A DNA stretch of 64,000 bases, taken from the NCBI GenBank assembly GCA_964619885.1, contig CAZUGA010000016.1, positions 24,154-88,153 on the forward strand, given 5' to 3'. Source of the stretch: CAZUGA01 sp964619885. Lineage in GTDB: Bacteria > Pseudomonadota > Gammaproteobacteria > Methylococcales > UBA1147. The notes below the pieces were generated by a model. That model did no database searches, was not told the origin of the DNA, and was given only the letters and a program-made list of their open reading frames with translations. The translations under genes and the position numbers were made by a program. Positions 9,011 through 17,227 of this stretch are shown one piece after another. The stretch's first letter is position 1. Each line of letters opens with the position of its first letter.

Positions 9011-10402
9011 TTATAACGATACTGCGGTCTTTTTGGCATTTTCCGCCAATGCCAACCGATCGATTTCTTGCAGAAGATTTGAGCATTGCTGCGCCACACT
9101 AAAATTCTGTTGAGCATATTCTGCCGCGCCTTGGCCTTTACGTTGTTTCCAATCATCGTTCAGGCTGGTTGTAATGCTTCGTACCAGGGATGCGGCCAGT
9201 TCGGATTGGTCTTCAGTTTCCGGAACCAGTTCACCGACCTCGGCTGTTACGAAATCGCGCGGACCGCCGGAATTAGCGCCGATTACCGGGGTTCCACAGG
9301 CCATACACTCGACGAAAACCAACCCAAATGGCTCGTTGCGTGATGGAAAACAGCCGATATCAGCGATATTGAATAAGGTCGCAAGTTCATCTTGTCCGCG
9401 CGGTCCAAGGAAATAGGTATGTTTTAATCCCAGTGTTTGGTAGGCCAGTGTCTGGTATTTGAGCTGATCCGCCTCAGGACCGGAGCCGATGATCAGGGTT
9501 GCAATTTTTTGATCTGAATTTTCATATTGCTGGGCAGCGTGTAACAGTGCATCCAACCGTTTCCAGTCTGCAAATTTTCCGCAGAAGACTACAATTTTAT
9601 CGAAGTCACAGCCACTAAGGTTAGTGTTCGCTTCCGGGATTAGTGCCTCCATAGTACTGAATTCACTCAATATTTGGCTACGGTCTTGGTAGACCCCCTG
9701 CTTGATATGGAAAGCCGATTGATTATAGCCATTGGGTGAAACGATCACTCGTTCGCCTGGAAATTCCGGAAAAATTGAAGCTAGCGCATTAACCTGCTCA
9801 TTGGAGATCGCCACGCAGGTATTGATGCTGTTCGGATCTGTGTAGTCGAAGATTTTTTCACGCTGCATCATGGGCAGAAACCTTTGCGGGTATTCTTCGT
9901 TATTATCATCCCGCTTCTCGTTAGCGAACATTTTTAATGCGGTTCCGTGAACGAAGCAAATCAATTGTGGCATTGGTTTGCCGGTTACGTGACGCTTGTC
10001 AATTGCATCGCGCATTATCAGCGGATTGATAAAGCTATGGTGCGCGATGATTAAATCGATGGGTCGACCTTCGGCGGCTTCAATTCGATCCATATAATCC
10101 ATGGCTTGGGTTAGAAGGCGATTCTGATAGGCATTGAATTCCGATTCGGACATGGAATGAAAGCGGTAAGAACTGACCGGAGAAATCGATTCTGCGATCG
10201 GAATATCATGTTCTAGTTCGATGATCTCCACATCTGCGCGTTTTGATTTCTGTTGCCTCGACGGATACATCGAATAACAATGCGTATTGGGTATGTTGTT
10301 ATAAGCATGATGGTGCGATTCATGCAGGATTCCACTGCCAGGCGCGAACTCCCCACCTTGCTGCCAATTATTTGAACCTATTTGAAATATGAGCCGCGCC
10401 AT
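9011..10402 (-). CDS. family 4 glycosyltransferase (GT-B)
   Basis: A 463-residue retaining glycosyltransferase of the GT4 (group 1) family. It has an N-terminal acceptor fold and a C-terminal nucleotide-sugar fold. The EX7E donor-binding motif is seen as Glu357 and Glu365 in EPFGLVFVE, followed by CGTPVIG and GGPRDFV. The N-terminus contains HESHHHAYN, a His-rich stretch likely near the acceptor site. The acceptor and sugar are not predictable. It stands alone between ppa and pyrF on the same strand, without a polysaccharide cluster around it. Confidence 0.9.
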   Translation of the reverse strand: MARLIFQIGSNNWQQGGEFAPGSGILHESHHHAYNNIPNTHCYSMYPSRQQKSKRADVEIIELEHDIPIAESISPVSSYRFHSMSESEFNAYQNRLLTQAMDYMDRIEAAEGRPIDLIIAHHSFINPLIMRDAIDKRHVTGKPMPQLICFVHGTALKMFANEKRDDNNEEYPQRFLPMMQREKIFDYTDPNSINTCVAISNEQVNALASIFPEFPGERVIVSPNGYNQSAFHIKQGVYQDRSQILSEFSTMEALIPEANTNLSGCDFDKIVVFCGKFADWKRLDALLHAAQQYENSDQKIATLIIGSGPEADQLKYQTLAYQTLGLKHTYFLGPRGQDELATLFNIADIGCFPSRNEPFGLVFVECMACGTPVIGANSGGPRDFVTAEVGELVPETEDQSELAASLVRSITTSLNDDWKQRKGQGAAEYAQQNFSVAQQCSNLLQEIDRLALAENAKKTAVSL

Positions 10403-10543
10403 TTTCGTGCTTTTTCTGGGTAATTTATAGAGTATTGGCTAATCATAGAAGATTTAAGCGAATTCATGGGAAATGAACAAATCGACCGTTCTTCGGGCTC
10501 TTGGCAGATCAGAATAGACATACCGTTCTACTCAATTATTGGG

Positions 10544-11278
10544 CTAGAAGTTTTGAGAAGCGACCGCAGAAGCTATTTGCTCTTGAATGGTATCTGCGAT
10601 TTGCTTGGGGTCTTCAGCATCACGAATGGGGCGACCTATGACAATATAATCGGCACCATTTTTGAATGCTTGCTCTACGCTAACGACACGCTTTTGGTCA
10701 TCTGAAGGCCGGTTCTCCACCGGTCTTATACCCGGGGTAATGACCATCAGCCGATGATCTAATTCGGACCTAAGCATCGGTGCTTCCAACCCAGAAGACA
10801 CCACGCCATCGCAGCCTAATTCTAACGCCCGCCGGGCCCTGGAAAGAACCAGTTGTTCTACGTCGCAGGCAAAACCCAAATCGTCCAGATCGCCACGATC
10901 CAAGCTTGTTAACGCGGTTACGGCGAGTATTTTTAGCGCACCTTTTTGTTTTGCTGCCTCGGCCATAATCGAATCGTTGCCATGGATGGTTGCAAATTCC
11001 ACCCCTTTATCACTCAACGCATGTACCGCCCGTCCTACCGTTGCTGGAACGTCAAAAAACTTTAAATCGACAAATATTTTCTTGTTGTGGTCTTGTAACC
11101 AACGGATCAATCCAAAATAGTCACCCGACATAAACAATTCCAAGCCAATTTTGTAGAAGATGACGCTATCGCCCAGTTGGTCCACCATTGCTATGGCCTC
11201 AGGAATGCCGGAAACGTCGAGGGCCATGATCAATCTTTCTTTGTTCAAAATTGATTTAGTTGCAGGTTGATAAATCAT
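10544..11278 (-). CDS. pyrF: orotidine 5'-phosphate decarboxylase
   Basis: Last step of UMP synthesis. A TIM-barrel enzyme of about 244 residues with the catalytic D-x-K-x-x-D motif in DLKFFDVPATV. GVVSSGLEA and TPGIRPV phosphate-binding segments are also visible, as is the terminal ADYIVIGRPI. ATG at 11278 is chosen because AAGGAG precedes it at ideal distance; the in-frame ATG at 11323 lacks one. The gene is on the minus strand, divergent from the CinA-like gene. Confidence 0.97.
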   Translation of the reverse strand: MIYQPATKSILNKERLIMALDVSGIPEAIAMVDQLGDSVIFYKIGLELFMSGDYFGLIRWLQDHNKKIFVDLKFFDVPATVGRAVHALSDKGVEFATIHGNDSIMAEAAKQKGALKILAVTALTSLDRGDLDDLGFACDVEQLVLSRARRALELGCDGVVSSGLEAPMLRSELDHRLMVITPGIRPVENRPSDDQKRVVSVEQAFKNGADYIVIGRPIRDAEDPKQIADTIQEQIASAVASQNF

Positions 11279-11472
11279 ACAATCTCCTTTTTCCTGTGTA
11301 TCGAAAGCAACGATTTGGTGCATAGTGCCTGTGACTAGCCCGGTCGCTGTGGACGATGTGTCGTTAGCGGTTTTTTGCAGGTCTAGAATAGAATTTTAAA
11401 CAGACCTCAAGCAGTTTAGAATAAGCGATCTTTAAATCTTGTTCTACTGCGCGCTATTTTTTAGGTCTCTAG

Positions 11473-12723
11473 ATGAAGTCGGTAATGCCGAAGGTCGAAA
11501 TATTTTCCCAGGGGGAGGAAATAGTATCCGGTCAAACGACCGATACCAATGCCCAATGGTTGTCCCAGGAGCTGGTGCCGATGGGGTTCGATATAGTGAG
11601 GCATAACGCGGTGGGTGATCGGCTTGATGCATTGGCCGCGCTTCTTAGAGAAATTGCCGGGCGGGCGGATTGCTGTATTTGTACCGGTGGTCTAGGCCCT
11701 ACCGGGGACGATCTGACAGCGGAAGCGGTGGCACTGGCTTTTGATCGCCCATTGATTCAGGATGATACGGCACTGGCGCAGATTAAGGCGCATTTTAGCC
11801 GCATGGATCGAGTCATGCCCTCGGTCAATATTAAGCAGGCGTTGCTGCCCACGGGTGCGTGTCGATTGGACAATGATTGGGGAACCGCGCCGGGTTTTGC
11901 GTTGCAACAGGGTCAATGTTGGTTCGCGTTCGTACCTGGCGTACCGTATGAAATGAAGAATATGTTTCGCGAGCGGATCAAACCAATTATTGCGCGCAAT
12001 TTTAATTTGGATCCATCGCGACGGGTTGTGCTGAATTCGGTTGGCGTTGGCGAATCTTGGATTCAACAACGTTTACAATCGATTCGGTTTCCCGATGATG
12101 TCGTCTTAAGTTTTAGATCGGGTGCCTTGCATATTCAAACAAAACTGTTGTTTCAGCCGGGTTTTCCGGAAGCGGAAATCAGGTTGCTGACTAACCAGGT
12201 GGCCAACGCGATCGGTAAACCGGTGTTTTGGATAGAGGGCCTGGGTGAAGCTCCCGCGGATTTGGTCGAAGTCATTGGCAGGTCTATGCAATACAGACAA
12301 TATAAATTGGCCGTTGTCGAGACCCTGAGTGGCGGGAACATCGCTGCGAGATGTGCTGGTGCGGCTTGGTTTCACGAGAGTTTAATAAAACCCGATATGG
12401 CTGCCCTGGCAGAGCAATTCGGAATGAAGCTACCATCGTTGGATGATGAAGCGTGCATGGCCGAGTTGGTGTCTACAATAGCGGAGTTCTTTCAAAAAGA
12501 AATTGAGGTCGAATGCTCGCTGGCGCAAGTTTGGTGCGGAGACGCTAAAGCTCTAATAGATAAAACCAAAGTCGTTAGATTGCACTCGGCGCTTGCTACA
12601 CCAGAGGGTGTTTTCCAGTATAGTTGTAATCTTGGTGGAACCGCAGTACGCATACATAAAATGGCTGCGACGATAGCCCTGGATACCTTGCGTCGATATT
12701 TATGCGGGTTAATGACTCCTTAG
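11473..12723 (+). CDS. CinA-like protein with degenerate C-terminal amidase domain
   Basis: A 416-residue protein of the CinA type. The N-terminal half (about 5-165) is a good molybdopterin-binding-like domain, with GEEIVSGQTTDTN and TGGLGPTGDDLT, the part that hydrolyses ADP-ribose or nicotinamide nucleotides in the family. The C-terminal half should be a PncC-type nicotinamide-nucleotide amidase. Its hallmark ESCTGG has become ETLSGG, and the later TGIAGP stretch is not recognisable, so amidase activity is doubtful. Start could be 11473 or the ATG at 11485. It is divergent from pyrF and 74 bases ahead of uup. Confidence 0.85.
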   Translation: MKSVMPKVEIFSQGEEIVSGQTTDTNAQWLSQELVPMGFDIVRHNAVGDRLDALAALLREIAGRADCCICTGGLGPTGDDLTAEAVALAFDRPLIQDDTALAQIKAHFSRMDRVMPSVNIKQALLPTGACRLDNDWGTAPGFALQQGQCWFAFVPGVPYEMKNMFRERIKPIIARNFNLDPSRRVVLNSVGVGESWIQQRLQSIRFPDDVVLSFRSGALHIQTKLLFQPGFPEAEIRLLTNQVANAIGKPVFWIEGLGEAPADLVEVIGRSMQYRQYKLAVVETLSGGNIAARCAGAAWFHESLIKPDMAALAEQFGMKLPSLDDEACMAELVSTIAEFFQKEIEVECSLAQVWCGDAKALIDKTKVVRLHSALATPEGVFQYSCNLGGTAVRIHKMAATIALDTLRRYLCGLMTP

Positions 12724-12797
12724 TTACATTCTTGCCCTTAGTTTGATGGTCACTCCAATCAGAATCATTCTAGATAACAAATTTCAATAAATCACAA

Positions 12798-14684
12798 ATG
12801 CCACTCTTGAGGGTTACCAATTTATCCATTGCGTTTGGCAGTCATGCGCTGTTGGATGGGGCTGAATTACAAATTAAACGCGGTGAAAGAGTGGGTTTGA
12901 TCGGGCGCAATGGCGAGGGAAAATCGACATTGATGAAATTGATTGCCGGTGACATTCAACCCGATAACGGAGAGATCTGGCTCAAACCCGGTTCCAAACT
13001 TGCAATGTTGGAGCAGGTTCCCGATCTAACTGATTTTGCGACCATCTATGATGCCGTGGCCGATGGGTTGGGAGAGATAGGGCGATGGATTGCGGAGTAC
13101 CATTCATTGTCGATGGATGCCAACTTGGGCCAACGAAATTTAGAACGGCTTGGCCATTTACAGGATTTGTTGGAGTCAAAGGATGGTTGGGAATTGGGGC
13201 GGGAGGTTGAAACGGTATTGAGCCGTTTACAGCTTCCGCCCGATAAACCGATCGTCGGCTTATCGGGCGGATGGCAACGCCGTGTCGCGCTGGCTAGGGC
13301 ATTGGTTGTGGGACCGGATCTATTATTATTGGATGAACCGACCAATCATCTAGATTTGGAAGCGATTCTTTGGTTGGAAGGGCATTTACTGGAGTATCCG
13401 GGTGCGTTATTGATCGTTACACACGACCGCATTTTTTTGCAACGCTTGGCAACTCGTATTGTCGATTTGGACCGCGGTCATTTAGTTTCGTGGCCGGGCG
13501 ATTATCCCAATTTCCTCAAGCTGAAAGCCGCCGCGCTGAAAGAAGAAATGCGCCGGGATGCCGAATTCGATAAGAAATTGGCCAAAGAGGAAGTATGGAT
13601 AAGACAGGGAATAAAAGCTCGACGAACCCGTAATGAGGGGCGGGTTCGCGCACTGAAAAAACTTAGAATTGAACGTTCTGAGCGTCGCAACTTAAAGGGC
13701 GGCGCCCGGTTGAGACTTGATGTTGGCGAAGGTTCCGGTAAACGTGTAATAGAGGCCAAAGATGTAAGTTTTGGATACGGTGAAACAACGGTTCTAGAGC
13801 ATTTTTCGACCACGATTCTGCGTGGAGACCGGGTGGGATTGATTGGTCCGAATGGTGCCGGTAAAACTACGCTGCTGAAATTATTGCTGAAGCATATCGA
13901 GCCGGATATAGGTACGATCCAACACGGTACACGTTTGGAGATTGCATATTTCGATCAAATGCGCGAGGAGCTGGATCCTGACAAAACCGTGTCGGACTGG
14001 GTGGCCGACGGTAGTGATTTTGTTGATATCAAAGGACGCAGGCTGCACATATTATCGTATTTGAATGATTTTCTATTCTCACCGGAACGGGCTCGGTCGC
14101 CAATCAAGAGCCTGTCCGGCGGTGAGCAGAATCGTATTATGCTGGCCAAATTATTTATACGCCCAGCCAATTTACTGGTTATGGATGAACCCACCAATGA
14201 TTTGGATATTGAAACATTGGAACTGCTAGAGGGTTTGTTGTTGGATTACGATGGGAGCTTGCTGTTGGTAAGCCACGACCGCGAATTTTTGGAAAACGTT
14301 GTAACCAGTACCATCGTTTTCGAAGGTCCACTCGGCGTGAATGAATACGTCGGCGGGTACTCAGATTGGGTGCTGCATCGGCAATTCGCAGCAGATATAA
14401 TTTCGTCTACTAAGCCTGAAAAACAAAAAATTGAAAAAAAGCTCCCCGAGCGAACTAAAACCAAACTTAGTTACAAAGAGGTGCGAGAACTTGAAACCTT
14501 GCCCGCTGAAATCGAAAAATTGGAAGCTAAACAGACGGAACTCAACCAATTGATCGCCAGCGCCGATTTTTACCAGAACGAAAAACAAATCATTACCAAC
14601 ACACTCGATGAACTAAAATTGGTAGATCAAAAGCTAGAGAAAAGTTACAGTCGCTGGGATGAGCTTGAGGCATTGGCGTCCTAA
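12798..14684 (+). CDS. uup: ABC-F ATPase, Uup type
   Basis: A 628-residue soluble protein with two ABC ATPase domains and no membrane segment. Walker A motifs are GRNGEGKST and GPNGAGKTT, the signature motifs LSGGWQRR and LSGGEQNR, and both Walker B regions are followed by DEPTNHLD or DEPTNDLD. A linker rich in Arg/Lys lies between them. The C-terminus (about 545-628) is a charged coiled-coil, which separates Uup from other ABC-F members. ABC-F proteins act on ribosomes; Uup also influences precise transposon excision. The ribosome site is weak. Confidence 0.93.
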   Translation: MPLLRVTNLSIAFGSHALLDGAELQIKRGERVGLIGRNGEGKSTLMKLIAGDIQPDNGEIWLKPGSKLAMLEQVPDLTDFATIYDAVADGLGEIGRWIAEYHSLSMDANLGQRNLERLGHLQDLLESKDGWELGREVETVLSRLQLPPDKPIVGLSGGWQRRVALARALVVGPDLLLLDEPTNHLDLEAILWLEGHLLEYPGALLIVTHDRIFLQRLATRIVDLDRGHLVSWPGDYPNFLKLKAAALKEEMRRDAEFDKKLAKEEVWIRQGIKARRTRNEGRVRALKKLRIERSERRNLKGGARLRLDVGEGSGKRVIEAKDVSFGYGETTVLEHFSTTILRGDRVGLIGPNGAGKTTLLKLLLKHIEPDIGTIQHGTRLEIAYFDQMREELDPDKTVSDWVADGSDFVDIKGRRLHILSYLNDFLFSPERARSPIKSLSGGEQNRIMLAKLFIRPANLLVMDEPTNDLDIETLELLEGLLLDYDGSLLLVSHDREFLENVVTSTIVFEGPLGVNEYVGGYSDWVLHRQFAADIISSTKPEKQKIEKKLPERTKTKLSYKEVRELETLPAEIEKLEAKQTELNQLIASADFYQNEKQIITNTLDELKLVDQKLEKSYSRWDELEALAS

Positions 14685-14732
14685 ACAAAATACGCTACCG
14701 AATAAACTTCAGCGTTAGACTAGTATCTTCGG

Positions 14733-14759
14733 TTGCGTGACTAATGAAACTGGTATAAC
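14733..14759 (+). promoter_or_regulatory. stable-RNA promoter upstream of the tRNA-Ser repeat array
   Basis: TTGCGT (14733-14738) and TATAAC (14754-14759) are separated by 15 bases, and the -10 is preceded by TGG, an extended -10 element. It is followed by CTTGCGCACCC, close to the GC-rich discriminator of stringently controlled tRNA and rRNA promoters. It lies before the first repeat, so transcription from it would run through the whole array into the intact tRNA. Assigned by pattern only. Confidence 0.55.
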
Positions 14760-14772
14760 CTTGCGCACCCTT

Positions 14773-15318
14773 ATTCCGAAGGGACGCGAAGGGCAGGAAA
14801 CCCGAAGGCGCACGCAGCGTACGCCTTGGGGTTGATAGATTGCTGAAGTACGAAAGAGTTCTGGAGAGATGTCCGAGTGGTTGACCAGATTGTCTGGAAC
14901 AATCTGGAGCAGCCGCAGGCTGACCCCGAAGGGGCGAAGGGCAGGAGGCCCGAAGTAACGTGCACGCAGCGTGCGCCTTCGGGTTGATAGATTGCTGAAG
15001 TACGAAAGAGTTCTGGAGAGATGTCCGAGTGGTTGACCAGATTGTCTGGAACAATCTGGAGCAGCCGCAGGCTGACCCCGAAGGGGCGAAGGGCAGGAGG
15101 CCCGAAGTAACGTGCACGCAGCGTGCGCCTTCGGGTTGATAGATTGCTGAAGTACGAAAGAGTTCTGGAGAGATGTCCGAGTGGTTGACCAGATTGTCTG
15201 GAACAATCTGGAGCAGCCGCAGGCTGACCCCGAAGGGGCGAAGGGCAGGAGGCCCGAAGTAACGTGCACGCAGCGTGCGCCTTCGGGTTGATAGATTGCT
15301 GAAGTACGAAAGAGTTCT
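14773..15318 (+). repeat. 152-bp tandem repeats carrying the 5' end of tRNA-Ser
   Basis: Three full units start at 14863, 15015 and 15167, and the register continues into the real tRNA at 15319, an exact 152-base period. Each unit opens with the first 22 bases of the tRNA-Ser gene (GGAGAGATGTCCGAGTGGTT plus GA). About 100 bases of hairpin-rich sequence and a 31-base segment that is also the real tRNA's immediate leader follow. A diverged partial unit (about 14773-14862) precedes them. Hairpins per unit are CCAGATTGT-CTGGA-ACAATCTGG, CAGCC-GCA-GGCTG, CCCC-GAA-GGGG, and an outer CCCGAAG/CTTCGGG stem around GCACG-CAG-CGTGC. The partial tRNA copies lack the 3' acceptor half, so they cannot be tRNAs. 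The minus strand is open in all frames by chance; I do not call genes there. Confidence 0.95.
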
Positions 15319-15409
15319 GGAGAGATGTCCGAGTGGTTGAAGGAGCACGCCTGGAAAGTGTGTATACGTTAATAGCGTATCGAGGGTTCGAATCCCTCTC
15401 TCTCCGCCA
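15319..15409 (+). tRNA. tRNA-Ser (GGA anticodon)
   Basis: A 91-base class II tRNA with encoded CCA. The acceptor stem GGAGAGA pairs with TCTCTCC. The anticodon loop is CTGGAAA in a stem CACGC/GTGTG, giving anticodon GGA, which reads UCC and UCU. The long variable arm and the T arm (GAGGGTTCGAATCCCTC) are intact. Only this last copy in the array is complete. A recombinase remnant lies 80 bases downstream, pointing to use of the tRNA 3' end as an island attachment site. Confidence 0.97.
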
Positions 15410-15488
15410 TTTAACTATGTGTAATATATAGATATTTATTTTATACTTGCTATATTGTCCAGTTTTTGTCCAAAATCAGTTAATGCCA

Positions 15489-15698
15489 TCATTTAATTTG
15501 TCTATGAATTGATTCCAACTTACTGTACTGCGCCTGATTACTATCGTCATTGATCCAGGTGGCGTAGGTGCGGTAAAACACTTCTAAGATGTGTCCGAGT
15601 TGCGATGCTAGGAAGGCGGGTTGCAGCCCCTCTGATAACCCGATTGACCCGTATGAATGGCGACAATTGTATGGACGGCGGTGGCGAACTATTGCGGC
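15489..15698 (-). pseudogene. C-terminal stub of a tyrosine recombinase (island integrase)
   Basis: About 65-70 residues match the end of phage-type integrases. RPYNCRHSYGS supplies the catalytic Arg, SQLGH the catalytic His, and FYRTYATWI the nucleophilic Tyr. The gene points towards the tRNA-Ser, as island integrases usually do. Its 5' part is gone. The break coincides with the putative left end of an IS6-family element near 15699, so insertion probably destroyed it. The open frame continues to 15725, but those residues do not look like integrase. Confidence 0.75.
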
Positions 15699-16335
15699 GA
15701 TTCTGTCAAGTTCAGCACCGATCATTCATAATATTGGCATGAAGAAACAATCAAAATATTATGGACATCGCTTTCTACCCGATATCATCAGCCATACGGT
15801 TTGGCTCTATCACCGATTTACGTTAAGCTTTCGAGATATCGAAGACCTGTTAGCCGAACGCGGCATCACCCTAACATACGAAACGGCTAGACAGTGGTGT
15901 CTAAAGTTTGGTCTGGACACACTGCGAAAACGTTAAGGAAACGGCAAGGACGATTAGGTGATACGTGGTACGTGGATGAGGTTTTCTCGAGATCAATGGA
16001 AAACGCCAATAATTATGGCGCGCGGTTGACCAGGACGGCGCTATCGTCGACATTTTGGTTCAGAGCCGGCGTGACAAGCGGGCCGCTCTGCGGTTTTTCC
16101 GCAAGATGCTGAAAAGTCAGGGCACACCACGAAAAATCGTGACTTATAAATTACGAAGCTATGGTGCCGCCCGTAAAGAAATCATGCCTTCGGTCCTGCA
16201 ATGTCAGGATCATTATGCCAACAATCGGGCAGAGGCCTCACACCGGCATACCCGACAGCAAGAGCGACAAATGCGGCGATTCAAATATCACCCGGACAGG
16301 CACAGCGATTTCTCTCCGTGCACAGCCAAGTCCAC
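15699..16335 (+). mobile_element. decayed IS6-family element
   Basis: The left end shows ATTCTGTCAAGTTCAGC about 40 bases before the transposase start. This resembles the inverted repeats GGTACTGTCAAGTTAAGC found nearby. The transposase reading is broken by frameshifts and runs straight into the 131-bp MITE-like element at 16336 without its own right end. No target-site duplication could be recognised. Confidence 0.6.
15739..16335 (+). pseudogene. IS6-family transposase, frameshifted
   Basis: A DDE transposase of the IS6/IS26 type split over three frames. Frame 1 gives the N-terminal helix-turn-helix part from ATG 15739 (FRDIEDLLAERGITLTYETA). Frame 2 has GDTWYVDEVF with the first catalytic Asp. 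Frame 3 has the segment from DQDGAIVD through LVQSRRDKRAA and KLRSYGAA to NNRAEASHRHTR, with the final Glu. The second catalytic Asp of the VTDKLRSYG motif is Tyr here, so it is inactive even apart from the frameshifts. The C-terminal SVHSQVH ends where the MITE-like element begins. Confidence 0.85.
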
Positions 16336-16466
16336 GGTACTGTCAAGTTAAGCAAGTTTGGGTAAAAACTGGCTAATAGGGCGGTTTCTATGTTATTGAT
16401 TATTAAACTATCGCAAATTTCTATTTTGCAAAAATCAAGTCATATTTCGCTTAACCTGACAGTACC
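16336..16466. mobile_element. 131-bp MITE-like element
   Basis: The 131 bases are bounded by inverted repeats: GGTACTGTCAAGTTAAGCAA at the left, and GGTACTGTCAGGTTAAGCGA read from the right (18 of 20 identical). The interior is AT-rich and non-coding. The first 52 bases recur at 19116 in the same orientation (48 of 52). The ends resemble those of the neighbouring IS6-type element, suggesting an internally deleted relative. No clear target duplication is visible. Confidence 0.7.
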
Positions 16467-16781
16467 GACATGAGTGAATGGACTTGCCGCAGCATTTAGA
16501 CCAATAAATAAAAAAGGCGAACACTTGTCAGGAAACTGTTCACTAACAACTATTCTTTTCCTATAGCGTTTTGTTTGTTTGTCAATTTACCTTAGTATGA
16601 TCTCACTATCTCTATCTTCTGAAACTCTACAATTTTCTTAAATCGTACCAAGCTTTTCTGGAGCATGGTTTCGGCTTAATAGAGGTCGACTAGGGTAGGG
16701 TTACAGAATTACCTCTTCTATAACAATTAGGCGATCGAAACATAGCACGTACCTAATTTAAAATGGCCGTGCTGGTCCATC

Positions 16782-16810
16782 TTGACCTCATGATTTTGAA
16801 ATACTATTAT
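16782..16810 (+). promoter_or_regulatory. ars operon promoter
   Basis: TTGACC (16782-16787) and TATTAT (16805-16810) are separated by exactly 17 bases and lie 33 bases before the arsR start codon. This is a good sigma-70 promoter by pattern. Upstream, the stretch from 16544 to about 16780 shows no gene. Confidence 0.65.
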
Positions 16811-16816
16811 CTATCC

Positions 16817-16832
16817 ATAGTTCTAGAAATAT
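16817..16832 (+). promoter_or_regulatory. candidate ArsR operator
   Basis: An imperfect 16-bp palindrome, ATAGTTCTAGAAATAT, with TTCTAGAA at its centre. It lies between the -10 box and the arsR start, where an ArsR-family repressor would block transcription. The assignment is inferred from position and symmetry. Confidence 0.45.
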
Positions 16833-16843
16833 AGAAATAAAAG

Positions 16844-17227
16844 ATGAATATTGAAGAAAGCACCATCGTATTTGATGCACTCTCTCAGGAAACACGCCTG
16901 AGGGCATTCCGTCTGCTGGTTCAAGCCGGGTCGGAGGGACTTCCTGCGGGAGCGATTAGCGAGGAACTTGCCACACCTCATAATACCCTCTCTTTCCACC
17001 TCAACCATCTTTCGAATGCCGGCATTGTCGATTCACGCCGTAAAGGACGATCCATCATTTACACAGCCAACTATGAAATGATGCGAAATTTGATTGGTTT
17101 CCTCGTTAAGGACTGTTGCAGCCGTGAACTTACCAATATTCGCAAGGACAAGATAAAAGGCTGTTCAATCATTGAACTGGCAGATTGTTGTGACATTGAT
17201 AAAAAGGTTGCTGCCAATGGTAGATGA
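16844..17227 (+). CDS. arsR: ArsR-family arsenic-responsive repressor
   Basis: A 127-residue winged-helix repressor. The helix-turn-helix (about 34-63) includes ISEELATPHNTLSFHLNHL. Metalloid-binding candidates are Cys91 and Cys92 (KDCCSRE), Cys107 and Cys115/Cys116 near the C-terminus. This placement is like ArsR proteins that sense As(III)/Sb(III) with C-terminal cysteines, rather than with cysteines in the DNA-binding helix as in E. coli. First gene of the ars operon; its 3' end overlaps arsC by 11 bases. Confidence 0.92.
   Translation: MNIEESTIVFDALSQETRLRAFRLLVQAGSEGLPAGAISEELATPHNTLSFHLNHLSNAGIVDSRRKGRSIIYTANYEMMRNLIGFLVKDCCSRELTNIRKDKIKGCSIIELADCCDIDKKVAANGR

Noticed and set aside
14773..15318. 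CRISPR array
   Set aside because: The whole 152-bp unit is repeated with no variable spacers, and no cas genes are present.
14863..15318. Three additional tRNA-Ser genes
   Set aside because: Each copy has only the first 22 bases; the anticodon arm, T arm and acceptor 3' strand are missing.
14695..15348. Long minus-strand open frames (184 and 217 residues) across the tRNA repeat array
   Set aside because: They are tandem repeats read through in rotating frames, because 152 is not a multiple of 3. There is no ribosome site or family, and the sequence is explained by repeated tRNA 5' ends and hairpins.
15589..15936. Single 115-residue plus-strand protein
   Set aside because: The first 50 residues are antisense to the integrase stub; only the part from 15739 belongs to the IS6 transposase, which is frameshifted.
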